A stretch of DNA of 64,000 bases, taken from the NCBI RefSeq assembly GCF_959029255.1, contig NZ_CAUFUE010000028.1:1-64000 (forward strand). Direction: 5' to 3'. The stretch's first letter is position 1, and every line of letters begins with the position of its first letter. Position numbers and translations under genes: made by a program. Below the pieces are notes generated by a model. The model was not told the origin of the DNA. It made no database searches and was given only the letters and a program-made list of their open reading frames with translations. Of the stretch, positions 15,984-24,586 are shown piece after piece. The stretch is from an uncultured Bacteroides sp. (GTDB lineage Bacteria; Bacteroidota; Bacteroidia; Bacteroidales; Bacteroidaceae).

Positions 15984-18900
15984 TTAATGTTTCATCCGAT
16001 CTATATACATGTTATACAACTCCTCCACTTTAGGCTCGTAAATACCTGCAAGTTTGGAATTATATTTCTTCATTATCTTTACTTCCGCATCGAGCACCGC
16101 CCAGTTGTATTCAAATTCACGCGTGGAAATGGCAAAGCGGTTATCGTCCAAGCTCAGATACCAAGTGAGGTATTCCACAGCCTTATCGGCAAGAGCTTTC
16201 ATCATTTCGTCGGCTTTTGCGGTATCGCCCAACTGGTAGTAGGCTTCCGCCATTTGCACGGCGCCATTCTGCCAGTCATACGGTACATTGTAGGCCGGAA
16301 TCATCTTCTCGGCATAGTCCAACGCGGCTTTCGCCTTCTCTTTTTTACCTTCACGCATCAATTGCTGTACAAGCTGTGAGAAGATGCGGCGATGTGAGTG
16401 ACACATACGCATCGCGTTTTCATCGATATAGATGCCCGGTTTGTCAATGCCACCGAACTTGAACTTGTTCATCAGGTTGTCGTACATCTTCTCGCTGTCT
16501 ATCTTCACGCCCGTCTTGTCCGTATCGAACGGAGTGAAACGATAAGCCAGACCTTCCTGCACAAAGTGGTTGGCCATGCCCAGCTGGTTCTCGGCGCCTA
16601 CGGTGACTGCGATGTAGATGGGACGTTCCCAGTTGGCTTCCGCCAGCATTTCGAGCATCATCAGTTCGCTTTTGTAGAGGGCACGTTTGGTGTTGCCGTT
16701 CTGGTCAACCAGTTTAATCTGCATATAGTCGGGGATGGAATCTCCCGGTATCAGCATTCCACTGCGGCGCACGGCGTCTTTGTCCACCTTTATCACGATG
16801 CTGTCGGTAGGTATCACCTTCAAGTCCTCGTTCTTGCCCCGTACCCAGTATTTCAGGATATTCTTCAACTCGTACGGATTGTCTCCAAACTCTTTCTTTA
16901 CATTAATCAAAGCCTCTGGATTGCCGTTCAACGCCTGCTTTTCCGCTTCCGCATAGAGGGCATCGATGCTCTTCTTGTATTCGGGGCGTACCGGAACATA
17001 CTCATTGGTACCTTCCACGTACTCCATGCGGTCCCAGGTGATGGGCAATGAAGGAGAATCGTAAGCGGGACGTTTCATCTGGTCGATGTACCAGTCGGTC
17101 TGCAAGTAGCTGAGGTTGCAGGTACGTGCATCAGTCCGGAAACCTTCCGTCTCCTGATTGTACCACAACGGGAATGTATCGTTATCACCATTCGTATAGA
17201 TAATCGGATTGCCGCTCTCCTGCAAGGATACCAGATAGTTTTGGCCGAAGTCGCGTGCCACATAGCGGTCGCTACGGTCGTGGTCGTCCCAAGTCTGGCT
17301 CGCCATCTGAATGGGCACGAAGAGACAAGCAAGAGAGATGAGGGAAGGAACGAGAATACCGGTCGACGAGTTGGCGAGTGAGTCGCCCTCCTTGTCTCCT
17401 TGTCTCCCTGTCCACTTGTTCACTAATTGTATCAGCCCTGCCACACCCATGCCAATCCAAATGGCAAAGGCATAGAACGAACCCGCATACGCATAGTCAC
17501 GTTCACGCGGTTGGCTCGGCGTCTGGTTCAGGTAGAGCACGATGGCGATACCTGTCATGAAGAACAGGAAGAATACTACCCAGAATTGCTGGATACCCTT
17601 AGAGCCGCGATAGGCTTGCCACAACAAGCCGATGATGCCGAGCAGCAAAGGCAGGCAGTAGAATACATTGTGACCCTTGTTGTCCTTCAGCTCCTGCGGC
17701 AATAATTCCTGGTCGCCTACCAGCCAGTTGTCAATGAACTTGATACCCGTTATCCAGTTGCCATGTTCTATTTCTCCGCTTCCCTGCAAGTCGTTCTGGC
17801 GTCCGGCGAAGTTCCACATAAAGTAGCGCCAGTACATCCAGTTGAGCTGGTAAGAGAAGAAGAATTTGATATTTTCCCATTGCGTAGGCATGTTCACCAT
17901 AACCATCTGTCCGCATTTATCGTAGGGGATATCCGTTCCCTTGATGTCTTGCCAGGCTTGATACTGGTTGGCATGCGCGCTGCTGTACATACGCGGGAAA
18001 AGCATGTTTTGCGCATATTCGTACTCGATGCGTCCGGGAATTTCGATATAGCTGTCCTTTTCGTCGGGAGTTGCCTTTTCCTTGCGGATAAACTTCGTGC
18101 CGTTATAAGATATGCGAGGTTCGCAATAACCGTCTTTCACATCCAGGGCCACCTGTGAGGTGAATGCCGGTCCGTAGAACAACGGGCGTGTACCATATTG
18201 TTCGCGTCCCAGATATTCGCCCAGCGTGAAGATGTCTTCGGGAGAGTTCTGGTCCATCGGCGTGTTGGCGGTGGAACGGATAACGATAAGCGCGTAGGAT
18301 GAATATCCGATGACAATCATCATGGTGCAGAGCAGCGAAGTGTTCAGCGTGCGTGCCGACACACGGTATTTCTCTTTGATTTTGGCCTGCGTGCCCGGTT
18401 TAAGGTACAGCCATAACAAAAGGATAACGATAATGCCGATAACCACGGCGCTTGTTCCGTGCCCGTAGAAAGGAATACCCAGCATGGCTATGGTAAGTAT
18501 GAACGAAAGCGCCATGCGCGCCTTGCTCTTCTCGGTATAGCTCTCGTATATACCCCAGATGAGGGAGGCCGCCAGCAGGATGATGTAAACCATCACACCA
18601 CTGTTGAAAGACATCCCCAGTGTATTGACAAATAGCAGTTCGAACCAGCCGCCCACTTTCACGATACCGGGAACGATGCCATAGAGCACGACAGCCACCA
18701 ATATGCCCGAAGCCACCAGTGCCAGCAGAGAACCTTTGGCGTTGGCGTTAGGTACTTTCTTGTAATAATACACCAGTACGATGGCGGGCAAACAGAGCAA
18801 GTTCAGCAAGTGTACGCCGATACTCAATCCGGTCAGGTAAGCGATAAGGATGAGCCAGCGGTCACTGTGAGGCTCGTCGGCTACGTCCTCCCACTTCAAA

Positions 18901-19382
18901 ATCAACCAGAATACGACGGCCGTAAACAGTGAGGAGAAAGCGTAAACTTCACCTTCTACCGCGCTGAACCAGAATGTATCGCTGAAAGTATAAGCCAGCG
19001 CGCCCACCAGGCCACTACCCATGATAGTGATAAGCTGACCTTTGCTGATATTGTTTTCGTCCGTAACCACCAGTTTGCGCACCAAGTGCGTGATGCTCCA
19101 AAACAGGAACAGGATACAAGCGCCACTCATCAATGCGCTCATATAGTTCACCATCTTGGCAACAGTGGTTGCGTCGGATGCAAACTGTGAGAAAAGATTT
19201 GCCACGAGCATGAAGAACGGCGCGCCGGGCGGGTGTCCTACTTCCAGCTTATAGCCTGTGGTGATAAACTCCGGGCAGTCCCAAAAACTTGCAGTCGGTT
19301 CAATAGTAAGGCAATAAACCGTTGCCGCAATCAAAAATGTAATCCAACCCACCAGGTTGTTTACGGTTTTGTACTGTTTCAT
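15984..19382 (-). CDS. DUF2723 membrane protein, glycosyltransferase-like
   Basis: A 1132-residue protein. The DUF2723 hallmark is at the N-terminus (ASFWDCPEFITTGYKLEVGH, then PPGAPFF), with a dozen or so membrane segments and a large soluble C-terminal part including TPR-like helices (residues 1040-1130). The architecture resembles protein O-mannosyltransferases, with the catalytic acidic residue in the first loop, so a lipid-linked sugar transferase role is likely but not shown. Oddly, residues of about 649-679 between two membrane segments (VNKWTGRQGDKEGDSLANSS) are encoded by DNA that resembles the intergenic GACAAGG/AACAAG repeat at 26845-26970. Confidence 0.85.
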   Translation of the reverse strand: MKQYKTVNNLVGWITFLIAATVYCLTIEPTASFWDCPEFITTGYKLEVGHPPGAPFFMLVANLFSQFASDATTVAKMVNYMSALMSGACILFLFWSITHLVRKLVVTDENNISKGQLITIMGSGLVGALAYTFSDTFWFSAVEGEVYAFSSLFTAVVFWLILKWEDVADEPHSDRWLILIAYLTGLSIGVHLLNLLCLPAIVLVYYYKKVPNANAKGSLLALVASGILVAVVLYGIVPGIVKVGGWFELLFVNTLGMSFNSGVMVYIILLAASLIWGIYESYTEKSKARMALSFILTIAMLGIPFYGHGTSAVVIGIIVILLLWLYLKPGTQAKIKEKYRVSARTLNTSLLCTMMIVIGYSSYALIVIRSTANTPMDQNSPEDIFTLGEYLGREQYGTRPLFYGPAFTSQVALDVKDGYCEPRISYNGTKFIRKEKATPDEKDSYIEIPGRIEYEYAQNMLFPRMYSSAHANQYQAWQDIKGTDIPYDKCGQMVMVNMPTQWENIKFFFSYQLNWMYWRYFMWNFAGRQNDLQGSGEIEHGNWITGIKFIDNWLVGDQELLPQELKDNKGHNVFYCLPLLLGIIGLLWQAYRGSKGIQQFWVVFFLFFMTGIAIVLYLNQTPSQPRERDYAYAGSFYAFAIWIGMGVAGLIQLVNKWTGRQGDKEGDSLANSSTGILVPSLISLACLFVPIQMASQTWDDHDRSDRYVARDFGQNYLVSLQESGNPIIYTNGDNDTFPLWYNQETEGFRTDARTCNLSYLQTDWYIDQMKRPAYDSPSLPITWDRMEYVEGTNEYVPVRPEYKKSIDALYAEAEKQALNGNPEALINVKKEFGDNPYELKNILKYWVRGKNEDLKVIPTDSIVIKVDKDAVRRSGMLIPGDSIPDYMQIKLVDQNGNTKRALYKSELMMLEMLAEANWERPIYIAVTVGAENQLGMANHFVQEGLAYRFTPFDTDKTGVKIDSEKMYDNLMNKFKFGGIDKPGIYIDENAMRMCHSHRRIFSQLVQQLMREGKKEKAKAALDYAEKMIPAYNVPYDWQNGAVQMAEAYYQLGDTAKADEMMKALADKAVEYLTWYLSLDDNRFAISTREFEYNWAVLDAEVKIMKKYNSKLAGIYEPKVEELYNMYIDRMKH

Positions 19383-19431
19383 TCGGATGAAATACGTTAT
19401 AATTTCTGTTATTTAATTTCAGTTTGAGGGG

Positions 19432-19563
19432 TCTATAGTTCCCTCGTGTGGCATCTATAGTTCCCTCACGACAGGTCTTAATATCCCTCGCGACAGATCT
19501 ATAGTTCCCTCAGGAGGCATCTATAGTTCCCTCAAATGGCGTCTATAGTTCCTTCGCGTGGCT
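19432..19563. repeat. six tandem 22-bp repeats
   Basis: Units begin at 19432, 19454, 19476, 19498, 19520 and 19542, exactly 22 bp apart. Each has a constant TCTATAGTTCCCTC and a variable 8-base part (GTGTGGCA, ACGACAGG, GCGACAGA, AGGAGGCA, AAATGGCG, GCGTGGCT); the third unit is the most diverged. The array lies upstream of the DUF2723 gene and downstream of the AAA ATPase gene, both on the minus strand. The rest of the gap (19383-19751) shows nothing else that I can name. Confidence 0.92.
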
Positions 19564-19751
19564 GCAAAGATAATGAATAATGTACTAAATAAATGGTAAT
19601 AAGGCAGATTATTAGGATAGGTTAAGGGAATTATGCATGTCAGCCTTGTCGTTTATAGACGAAATTTTGTCTCATTAAGAGGTGGTTTTCGGTTATAAAC
19701 GAAAAAAATGATTGATAAAAGAATAAGACTTGTTCTTTTCTTATTTGTTTT

Positions 19752-20879
19752 TTAGCAATACTCCCTTTTGAACCAAAGTTCAAACACCGGGTCGGAGAAC
19801 ACATATTGTTCTCCTTCTTTTTCTATGAAGTCGCGTTCGGTCAGTATTCGTTTGTTGCGTGTGATGGTCTGTGCACTGCCCAAACCGTATTTTTGCACAA
19901 CGGGGGCAGAGTTGAAGCGATACTCACCATTGGCAACGGCACGCAGCATGGCCGTCTGGGCAGCGGTCAGGTTCTCGGTATCGTTCATGAACATGGGCAT
20001 GTTGGTATCTATCAGTTGGCGGGTGCGTACTTCGATAGTATTGTCCGTCACTCGTCCGGAAGTGCCGCTCCAGATAAAGTAACATAGCTGTTGCAGATAC
20101 CACGAATGGCACTTCACGATATCGCACAAGTGCCCGGCCTGTTCTTGGCTGATTTCCTTCTCTGTTTTGCGGAAAGCGTTGATGATGAAAGGCACCCATT
20201 CTTCTTTCTTGATTTTTTGCAGGAACAGCACTTGCCCGAAACGATAGAAAGGGTTGGATGAATTGTTGAAGATATCCATCATCATGTGCCGCTTGCTTCC
20301 GTAGAAACAATAGGCTACTTGCTGTTGTTGCTGCCAGGCGGAGCGCATTTTTCCCTCCATGCTTTTATAGCCGGGTAGTAGTGCCAGTTGTTGGAATTCA
20401 TCAATACAAACTATGAGCTGCATGCCTTTGGCTAAAGCAATCTTCTCGGGCAGTTGCAGTATCTCCATAATATCTCTTTCTTCCAATTCAAACTTCAAGT
20501 CAAAAGACAGGGTGTCGGTGGTATCACTTTTCAGGGTAATGCTAGGGGAGATGGCTTTCAAGAAGTTTTTCACATCTTCCAGTCGCTTTTCGAGCGTGGA
20601 GGCTGCACATGTGATGACTTCACGGGCAAACGTGCGATAAAATTCGGCTTCGGTTTTGATGCTGAATGCGTCAATGAAGCACACGCGGATATGTTTGTCT
20701 TCGTGCATCAGCTCGTCCATTGCCACTTTTACAAGTGATGATTTTCCCCAACGGCGCGGGGAGATAAGCATTACGTTGATGCCCGAACCAAGCAGTTCCT
20801 TCAACTGCTTGCGCTCTTCTACTCGGTTGACAAAACTTTCTTTATCTATCAGTGTGCCATATTGAAAGGGTGATTTCAT
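19752..20879 (-). CDS. AAA ATPase with C-terminal winged-helix-like domain
   Basis: A 375-residue protein of the archaeal-type ATPase group. It starts with SPFQYGTLIDKESFVNRVEE, has Walker A SPRRWGKSSL near residues 44-53, Walker B LIVCIDEFQQ near 145-154, and a C-terminal helical region (QKYGLGSAQTITRNKRILTE) typical of a winged helix. The function of such ATPases is unclear; some are linked to mobile DNA or stress. The start at 20879 (MKSPF) is chosen because the -7 element at 20908 and palindromes at 20921-20950 lie upstream; the longer frame would run through them. Confidence 0.85.
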   Translation of the reverse strand: MKSPFQYGTLIDKESFVNRVEERKQLKELLGSGINVMLISPRRWGKSSLVKVAMDELMHEDKHIRVCFIDAFSIKTEAEFYRTFAREVITCAASTLEKRLEDVKNFLKAISPSITLKSDTTDTLSFDLKFELEERDIMEILQLPEKIALAKGMQLIVCIDEFQQLALLPGYKSMEGKMRSAWQQQQQVAYCFYGSKRHMMMDIFNNSSNPFYRFGQVLFLQKIKKEEWVPFIINAFRKTEKEISQEQAGHLCDIVKCHSWYLQQLCYFIWSGTSGRVTDNTIEVRTRQLIDTNMPMFMNDTENLTAAQTAMLRAVANGEYRFNSAPVVQKYGLGSAQTITRNKRILTERDFIEKEGEQYVFSDPVFELWFKREYC

Positions 20880-20907
20880 AACTTGTTTCCTTTGCTTGAT
20901 TATGAAA

Positions 20908-20950
20908 CAAAGATAGTTATTATACATCAATGTATAATACATCCATGTAT
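20908..20950 (-). promoter_or_regulatory. promoter with twin palindromic operators
   Basis: On the minus strand TATCTTTG (20908-20915) fits the -7 consensus. Just upstream are two palindromes, TATACATCAATGTATA (20921-20936) and ATACATCCATGTAT (20937-20950), with centres 15 bp apart, placed over the region between -7 and -33. This is the classic layout for a repressor site. The ATPase, which has its own winged-helix-like end, could be the ligand. Confidence 0.6.
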
Positions 20951-21024
20951 AATTTTATAGGAGATTTAATATAAAAGCATCAGCTTTTGCATATAAAGAG
21001 GAAGTATGTAAATAAAAAAAGCCT

Positions 21025-21032
21025 TACTTTTG
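21025..21032 (+). promoter_or_regulatory. -7 element of the sialate O-acetylesterase gene
   Basis: TACTTTTG fits TAnnTTTG, 25 bases before the ATG at 21057. It overlaps the other in-frame start at 21030, which is therefore rejected. Confidence 0.55.
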
Positions 21033-21056
21033 CTTCTGTTAATAGATGAATATACA

Positions 21057-22628
21057 ATGAAAAGCAAAGTCTTGACCTTAATTCTTTTGGTTTGCGCCGC
21101 ATCTTTGGCGGCGAAGGTAAAGTTGCCGGCACTGATTGGCGACAATATGATGTTGCAACAGCAGACGCAGGTGAAACTCTGGGGAGAAGCTGCTCCCGGG
21201 GCAGAAGTAAAAGTCACGCCGTCATGGAGCGGGAAGACCGTCACCTGTCGTGCGGACGGAAGCGGGAGGTGGATGCTGAAACTGAAGACACCTGCCGGGG
21301 GATATACTCCCTATCAAATTACATTTGAAGAAGGAAGGGCGGAAGACTTTTCTGCAGGACAAGGTGATTTTCCCGGGAAACAGGATAATTCTTTTGCAGG
21401 ACAAGATAATTCTTTTACAAAGAAGAAAAAGCTTTCGGTAAAGAAGCAGCATTCCGCAAAGCAGGAACAGCCGGAAAACGAGACGGTCGTGGTGAAGGAT
21501 ATCCTGATTGGTGAAGTGTGGCTGGCGAGCGGACAGAGCAACATGCAGATGCCGTTGAAAGGTTTTGCGGGATGTTGTGTGAAAAACGGACTGGATGATG
21601 CCATTGCTGCCGCAGACATGAAAGGTGTGCGTATGTTTAATGTGCCTATGCGCCAGAGCTATACCGTTCAGGAGACTTGTGAAGGCAGTTGGATGACGAC
21701 GCAGAACTTTACGGATGTGATGGAGTTCAGCGCCACCGCTTTTTACTTTGCCGCCAACCTGAGCCGGGCGCTACATCTGCCGGTGGGTATCGTCAATTGT
21801 TCGTACGGAGGTACCCGGGTAGAAAGCTGGCTGCCGCGCGATATTCTTCAAAACTATCCCGATATAAATACCGACAGTGTGGCAATCAGCCGTGTGCAAC
21901 CTGATTATGAGCGCCCTATGTTGACCTATAACGCCATGTTCAATCCCATCAAAAACTACACGGTGAAGGGAATTATCTGGTATCAGGGTTGCTCCAACGT
22001 GGGACGGCACGCGACATACGCGCAGCGGCTTTCTGAAATGGTGGCACATTGGCGGGGAGAGATGCGACTTGGCGAGATACCTTTCTACTTCGTGGAAATC
22101 GCTCCATACGATTACGATAGCGGTGATGCGGTGAACGGTGCCCGCTTGCGTGAAGCGCAGTTCCGTGCCCAAAGTTTAATTCCGAACAGTGCCATGATTT
22201 CTACCAATAACTTGGTGGAACCTTACGAGCGGTATAATATCCATCCGGGCAACAAGAAAGGAGTGGGGCATCGTCTCAGCTATCTGGCGTTGAACCGGAC
22301 GTATGGCATGAAGCAGGTGTGCTGTTTCGGGCCGCAATATAAATCCTGGACGGTGAAGAAGAATGAGGCTTGGGTAGCCCTCGACCATCTGGAAATGGGC
22401 GTTTGCCGTAATTATGACATCCGTGGCTTTGAGGTGGCGGGTGAAGACCGGATATTTTATCCTGCCGACAAGGTGTGGCTGCATTGGCAGACCAACGAAG
22501 TGGTGGTTTCTTCGGAGAAAGTAGCTGTCCCGGTGGCTGTGCGCTATTGCTTCCGCGACTTCCAGCCGGGCACGCTGATTGGAGGAAATGAGTTGCCGTT
22601 GGTTCCTTTCCGTACAGACGACTGGTAA
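21057..22628 (+). CDS. sialate O-acetylesterase with low-complexity insertion
   Basis: A 523-residue SGNH-type esterase with a signal peptide (KSKVLTLILLVCAASLAAK). The catalytic serine motif SGQSNMQMP is near residues 156-164, and a GxxxxN block-like segment lies at IWYQGCSN. The family removes acetyl groups from 9-O-acetyl sialic acid or from acetylated plant glycans. Residues of about 92-141, in the linker between the beta-sandwich and the catalytic domain, are unusual: two GQ/KQDNSF-like repeats (SFAGQDNSF) followed by a Lys-rich run (TKKKKLSVKKQ) and ENE. This looks like a repeat expansion. It is monocistronic. Confidence 0.88.
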   Translation: MKSKVLTLILLVCAASLAAKVKLPALIGDNMMLQQQTQVKLWGEAAPGAEVKVTPSWSGKTVTCRADGSGRWMLKLKTPAGGYTPYQITFEEGRAEDFSAGQGDFPGKQDNSFAGQDNSFTKKKKLSVKKQHSAKQEQPENETVVVKDILIGEVWLASGQSNMQMPLKGFAGCCVKNGLDDAIAAADMKGVRMFNVPMRQSYTVQETCEGSWMTTQNFTDVMEFSATAFYFAANLSRALHLPVGIVNCSYGGTRVESWLPRDILQNYPDINTDSVAISRVQPDYERPMLTYNAMFNPIKNYTVKGIIWYQGCSNVGRHATYAQRLSEMVAHWRGEMRLGEIPFYFVEIAPYDYDSGDAVNGARLREAQFRAQSLIPNSAMISTNNLVEPYERYNIHPGNKKGVGHRLSYLALNRTYGMKQVCCFGPQYKSWTVKKNEAWVALDHLEMGVCRNYDIRGFEVAGEDRIFYPADKVWLHWQTNEVVVSSEKVAVPVAVRYCFRDFQPGTLIGGNELPLVPFRTDDW

Positions 22629-22695
22629 TAGGGCGGGAACTCGATAGGGATGAAATGACTTATGATTTATGGACTTTGAGTTAAATGACAAAAGA

Positions 22696-22799
22696 ATTAT
22701 TTTTAGACATAAGAACAAAAGAACATATTCAGAGTACTATATAGTTCATGCTTTCTCATTTTTCTTATTTGTTCTTTTGTTCTTATGTCTAAAAATAAT
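22696..22799. repeat. perfect 30-bp inverted repeat
   Basis: The left arm 22696-22725 and the right arm 22770-22799 are exact reverse complements (core TTTTTAGACATAAGAACAAA), with a 44-base loop. It lies between convergent genes. No ORF is present in 22629-22865. Confidence 0.85.
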
Positions 22800-22865
22800 A
22801 TTTTGCTTTGTTTATATCCATTCTGTTATGTTCTGATTTTTATATCGAACTCACGTTATATTTAG

Positions 22866-23639
22866 TTAGTGGTGATGATGCTCCCCTAATATCCTGTGTG
22901 GCAACGTGCCGTGTCCCAGCAGTTCGATGGGGCAGTTGAAGTTACGTTCCAGCCATTCTCCGGAGATGCCGGTATCGGGATGATAATCCAGTGTCTCGTT
23001 GACGCAGGCGATGGATTTTACTTGTTGCAGCACCGTACCGATATCATGGCTGACGAGGATAATGGCGCAATCTTTGTTGATTTCTGCCAGTAGTTGGTAC
23101 AGGCGGGCTTCAAAACGTTTGTCTATATATGTGCTCGGTTCATCGAGGATGACGACTTGCGGGTCGGAGATGATGGCGCGGCCCAAGAGGGCACGTTGCA
23201 ATTGCCCGCCACTCAGGGCGCCGATGGCACGTTCTTCCAAACCTTCCAGTCCCATGCGGGCGATTACTTGACGGGCTTTCTCCTTGTGTTCGGCAGTGAA
23301 GCGGGATACGAGGGACTTCTTGCTGCTCAGCCCGGATAATATGACTTCCTCGACAGTAATGGGGAATTTACGGTCAATACTGTTATATTGAGGAAGATAT
23401 CCCATGGTAACTTGAGAGCTGGAACTTGACGACCGGGAGTTTGCGGTATGGTAGGCAATCTCACCCGCAGTAGGTTTCAACAGGCCGAGAATACATTTGA
23501 TAAGAGTGGTCTTGCCGCCACCGTTAGGACCGATAATTCCCAGGAAGTCCCGGTCGTAAACGGTCAGGTTCACATCGCGGAGCACGGTACGTCCGTCATA
23601 ACCGGCACTGAGGTTTTTTATTTCAATGATAGGAGTCAT
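22866..23639 (-). CDS. metal (zinc-type) ABC transporter ATP-binding protein
   Basis: A 257-residue ABC ATPase. Walker A is GPNGGGKTT (residues 37-45), the signature is LSGGQLQ, and Walker B is VVILDEPSTYID. It is ZnuC-like and ends in a run of histidines (GEHHHH), unusual for an ATPase subunit and possibly metal-binding. It lies 11 bases after the substrate-binding protein gene. No permease gene follows; the next gene downstream is on the other strand. Confidence 0.9.
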   Translation of the reverse strand: MTPIIEIKNLSAGYDGRTVLRDVNLTVYDRDFLGIIGPNGGGKTTLIKCILGLLKPTAGEIAYHTANSRSSSSSSQVTMGYLPQYNSIDRKFPITVEEVILSGLSSKKSLVSRFTAEHKEKARQVIARMGLEGLEERAIGALSGGQLQRALLGRAIISDPQVVILDEPSTYIDKRFEARLYQLLAEINKDCAIILVSHDIGTVLQQVKSIACVNETLDYHPDTGISGEWLERNFNCPIELLGHGTLPHRILGEHHHH

Positions 23640-23650
23640 GGAGGAGGAGA

Positions 23651-24556
23651 TTATTCAACGTTTGTCAAAGCTCGTGCCGTATTCAGCATTTCCGTTTCCC
23701 AGTCGTATGACAGAGGATTGATATCAACCACTTTAGTCCCGGTTTGTTTGGCGATGATTTCGGCGTTGCGGCGGTCAAACTCCGGCTGTACAAAGATGAC
23801 ACCCACTTTCTCATTCTTGCAAGTATTCATTAATGCTTTCAGATGGGCGGGCGACGGCTCTTTACCTCCGGCTTCGATGGGAATTTGATGCAAGTCATAG
23901 TCACGGGCGAAGTACGAAAGCGCGGGATGATAAATCATGAACGCACGGTCGGTCCCCGGCGTTGCCAGTGTCTGCCTGATGAGGCTGTCAGTCTGCTCTA
24001 TTTGTTGGCAGAGGACTTTGTAGCGTCCCACATAAATGCTATCGTTCGCTTTGTCCAGGGAGCATAATGCCTTTAATATGTTTCCCGCAATAATCTGGGC
24101 ATTTAGGGTAGAGTTCCAGATATGAGGTTCTACTCCACCGGCGTGGTGATGGTCTTCATCCGCTTCGTTCTCCTGATGATGAGAATGGGTGTCGTCGTAA
24201 ATGAGGTCTATACCTTCGGACATATCGAAGAATTGCAGATGAGGTGCATTATCAGTCAGTTTATCTGTCCAGGCTTGTTCAAAGCCGATGTAGCCGATGC
24301 GGAAATAGGCTTTGCTTTTGGCAAGGTCGATGAGTTGCTGGGGCGTAGGGTCGTATGTTTCGGGGCTCGTACCTTTGGGCACCATGCTGACAATCGAGAA
24401 TTGGTCACCCGCTATGGCTTCGGTGAGATAACGCAGTGGCTCGATGGTGACGGTAATGACCGGTTTCCCGTCTTTACGGTCGCTATTCTTATTGTTTCCC
24501 GGTCTGCAGGCGGCTGCCAATAAGCCTATCAGGAGTAGAAAGTATAATTTCCTCAT
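23651..24556 (-). CDS. zinc-type ABC transporter substrate-binding lipoprotein
   Basis: A 301-residue protein of the ZnuA/cluster 9 type. It has a lipoprotein signal ending in AAAC, a metal-binding His in GGVEPHIWNS, and a central His/Asp/Glu-rich loop (DDTHSHHQENEADEDHHH) characteristic of zinc carriers. Later ligands are in YHPALSYFARDY and the QPEFDRR segment. The ATG at 24556 gives a normal signal peptide; the one nine codons earlier is less likely. It is co-transcribed with the ATPase. Confidence 0.9.
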   Translation of the reverse strand: MRKLYFLLLIGLLAAACRPGNNKNSDRKDGKPVITVTIEPLRYLTEAIAGDQFSIVSMVPKGTSPETYDPTPQQLIDLAKSKAYFRIGYIGFEQAWTDKLTDNAPHLQFFDMSEGIDLIYDDTHSHHQENEADEDHHHAGGVEPHIWNSTLNAQIIAGNILKALCSLDKANDSIYVGRYKVLCQQIEQTDSLIRQTLATPGTDRAFMIYHPALSYFARDYDLHQIPIEAGGKEPSPAHLKALMNTCKNEKVGVIFVQPEFDRRNAEIIAKQTGTKVVDINPLSYDWETEMLNTARALTNVE

Positions 24557-24586
24557 TATATTTGTATTTTGTATTTCCTTCATTTT

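Noticed and set aside
19432..19563. CRISPR array
   Set aside because: The unit is 22 bp in total with a 14-base core and 8-base variable part, far below any CRISPR repeat-spacer size, and no cas gene is nearby.
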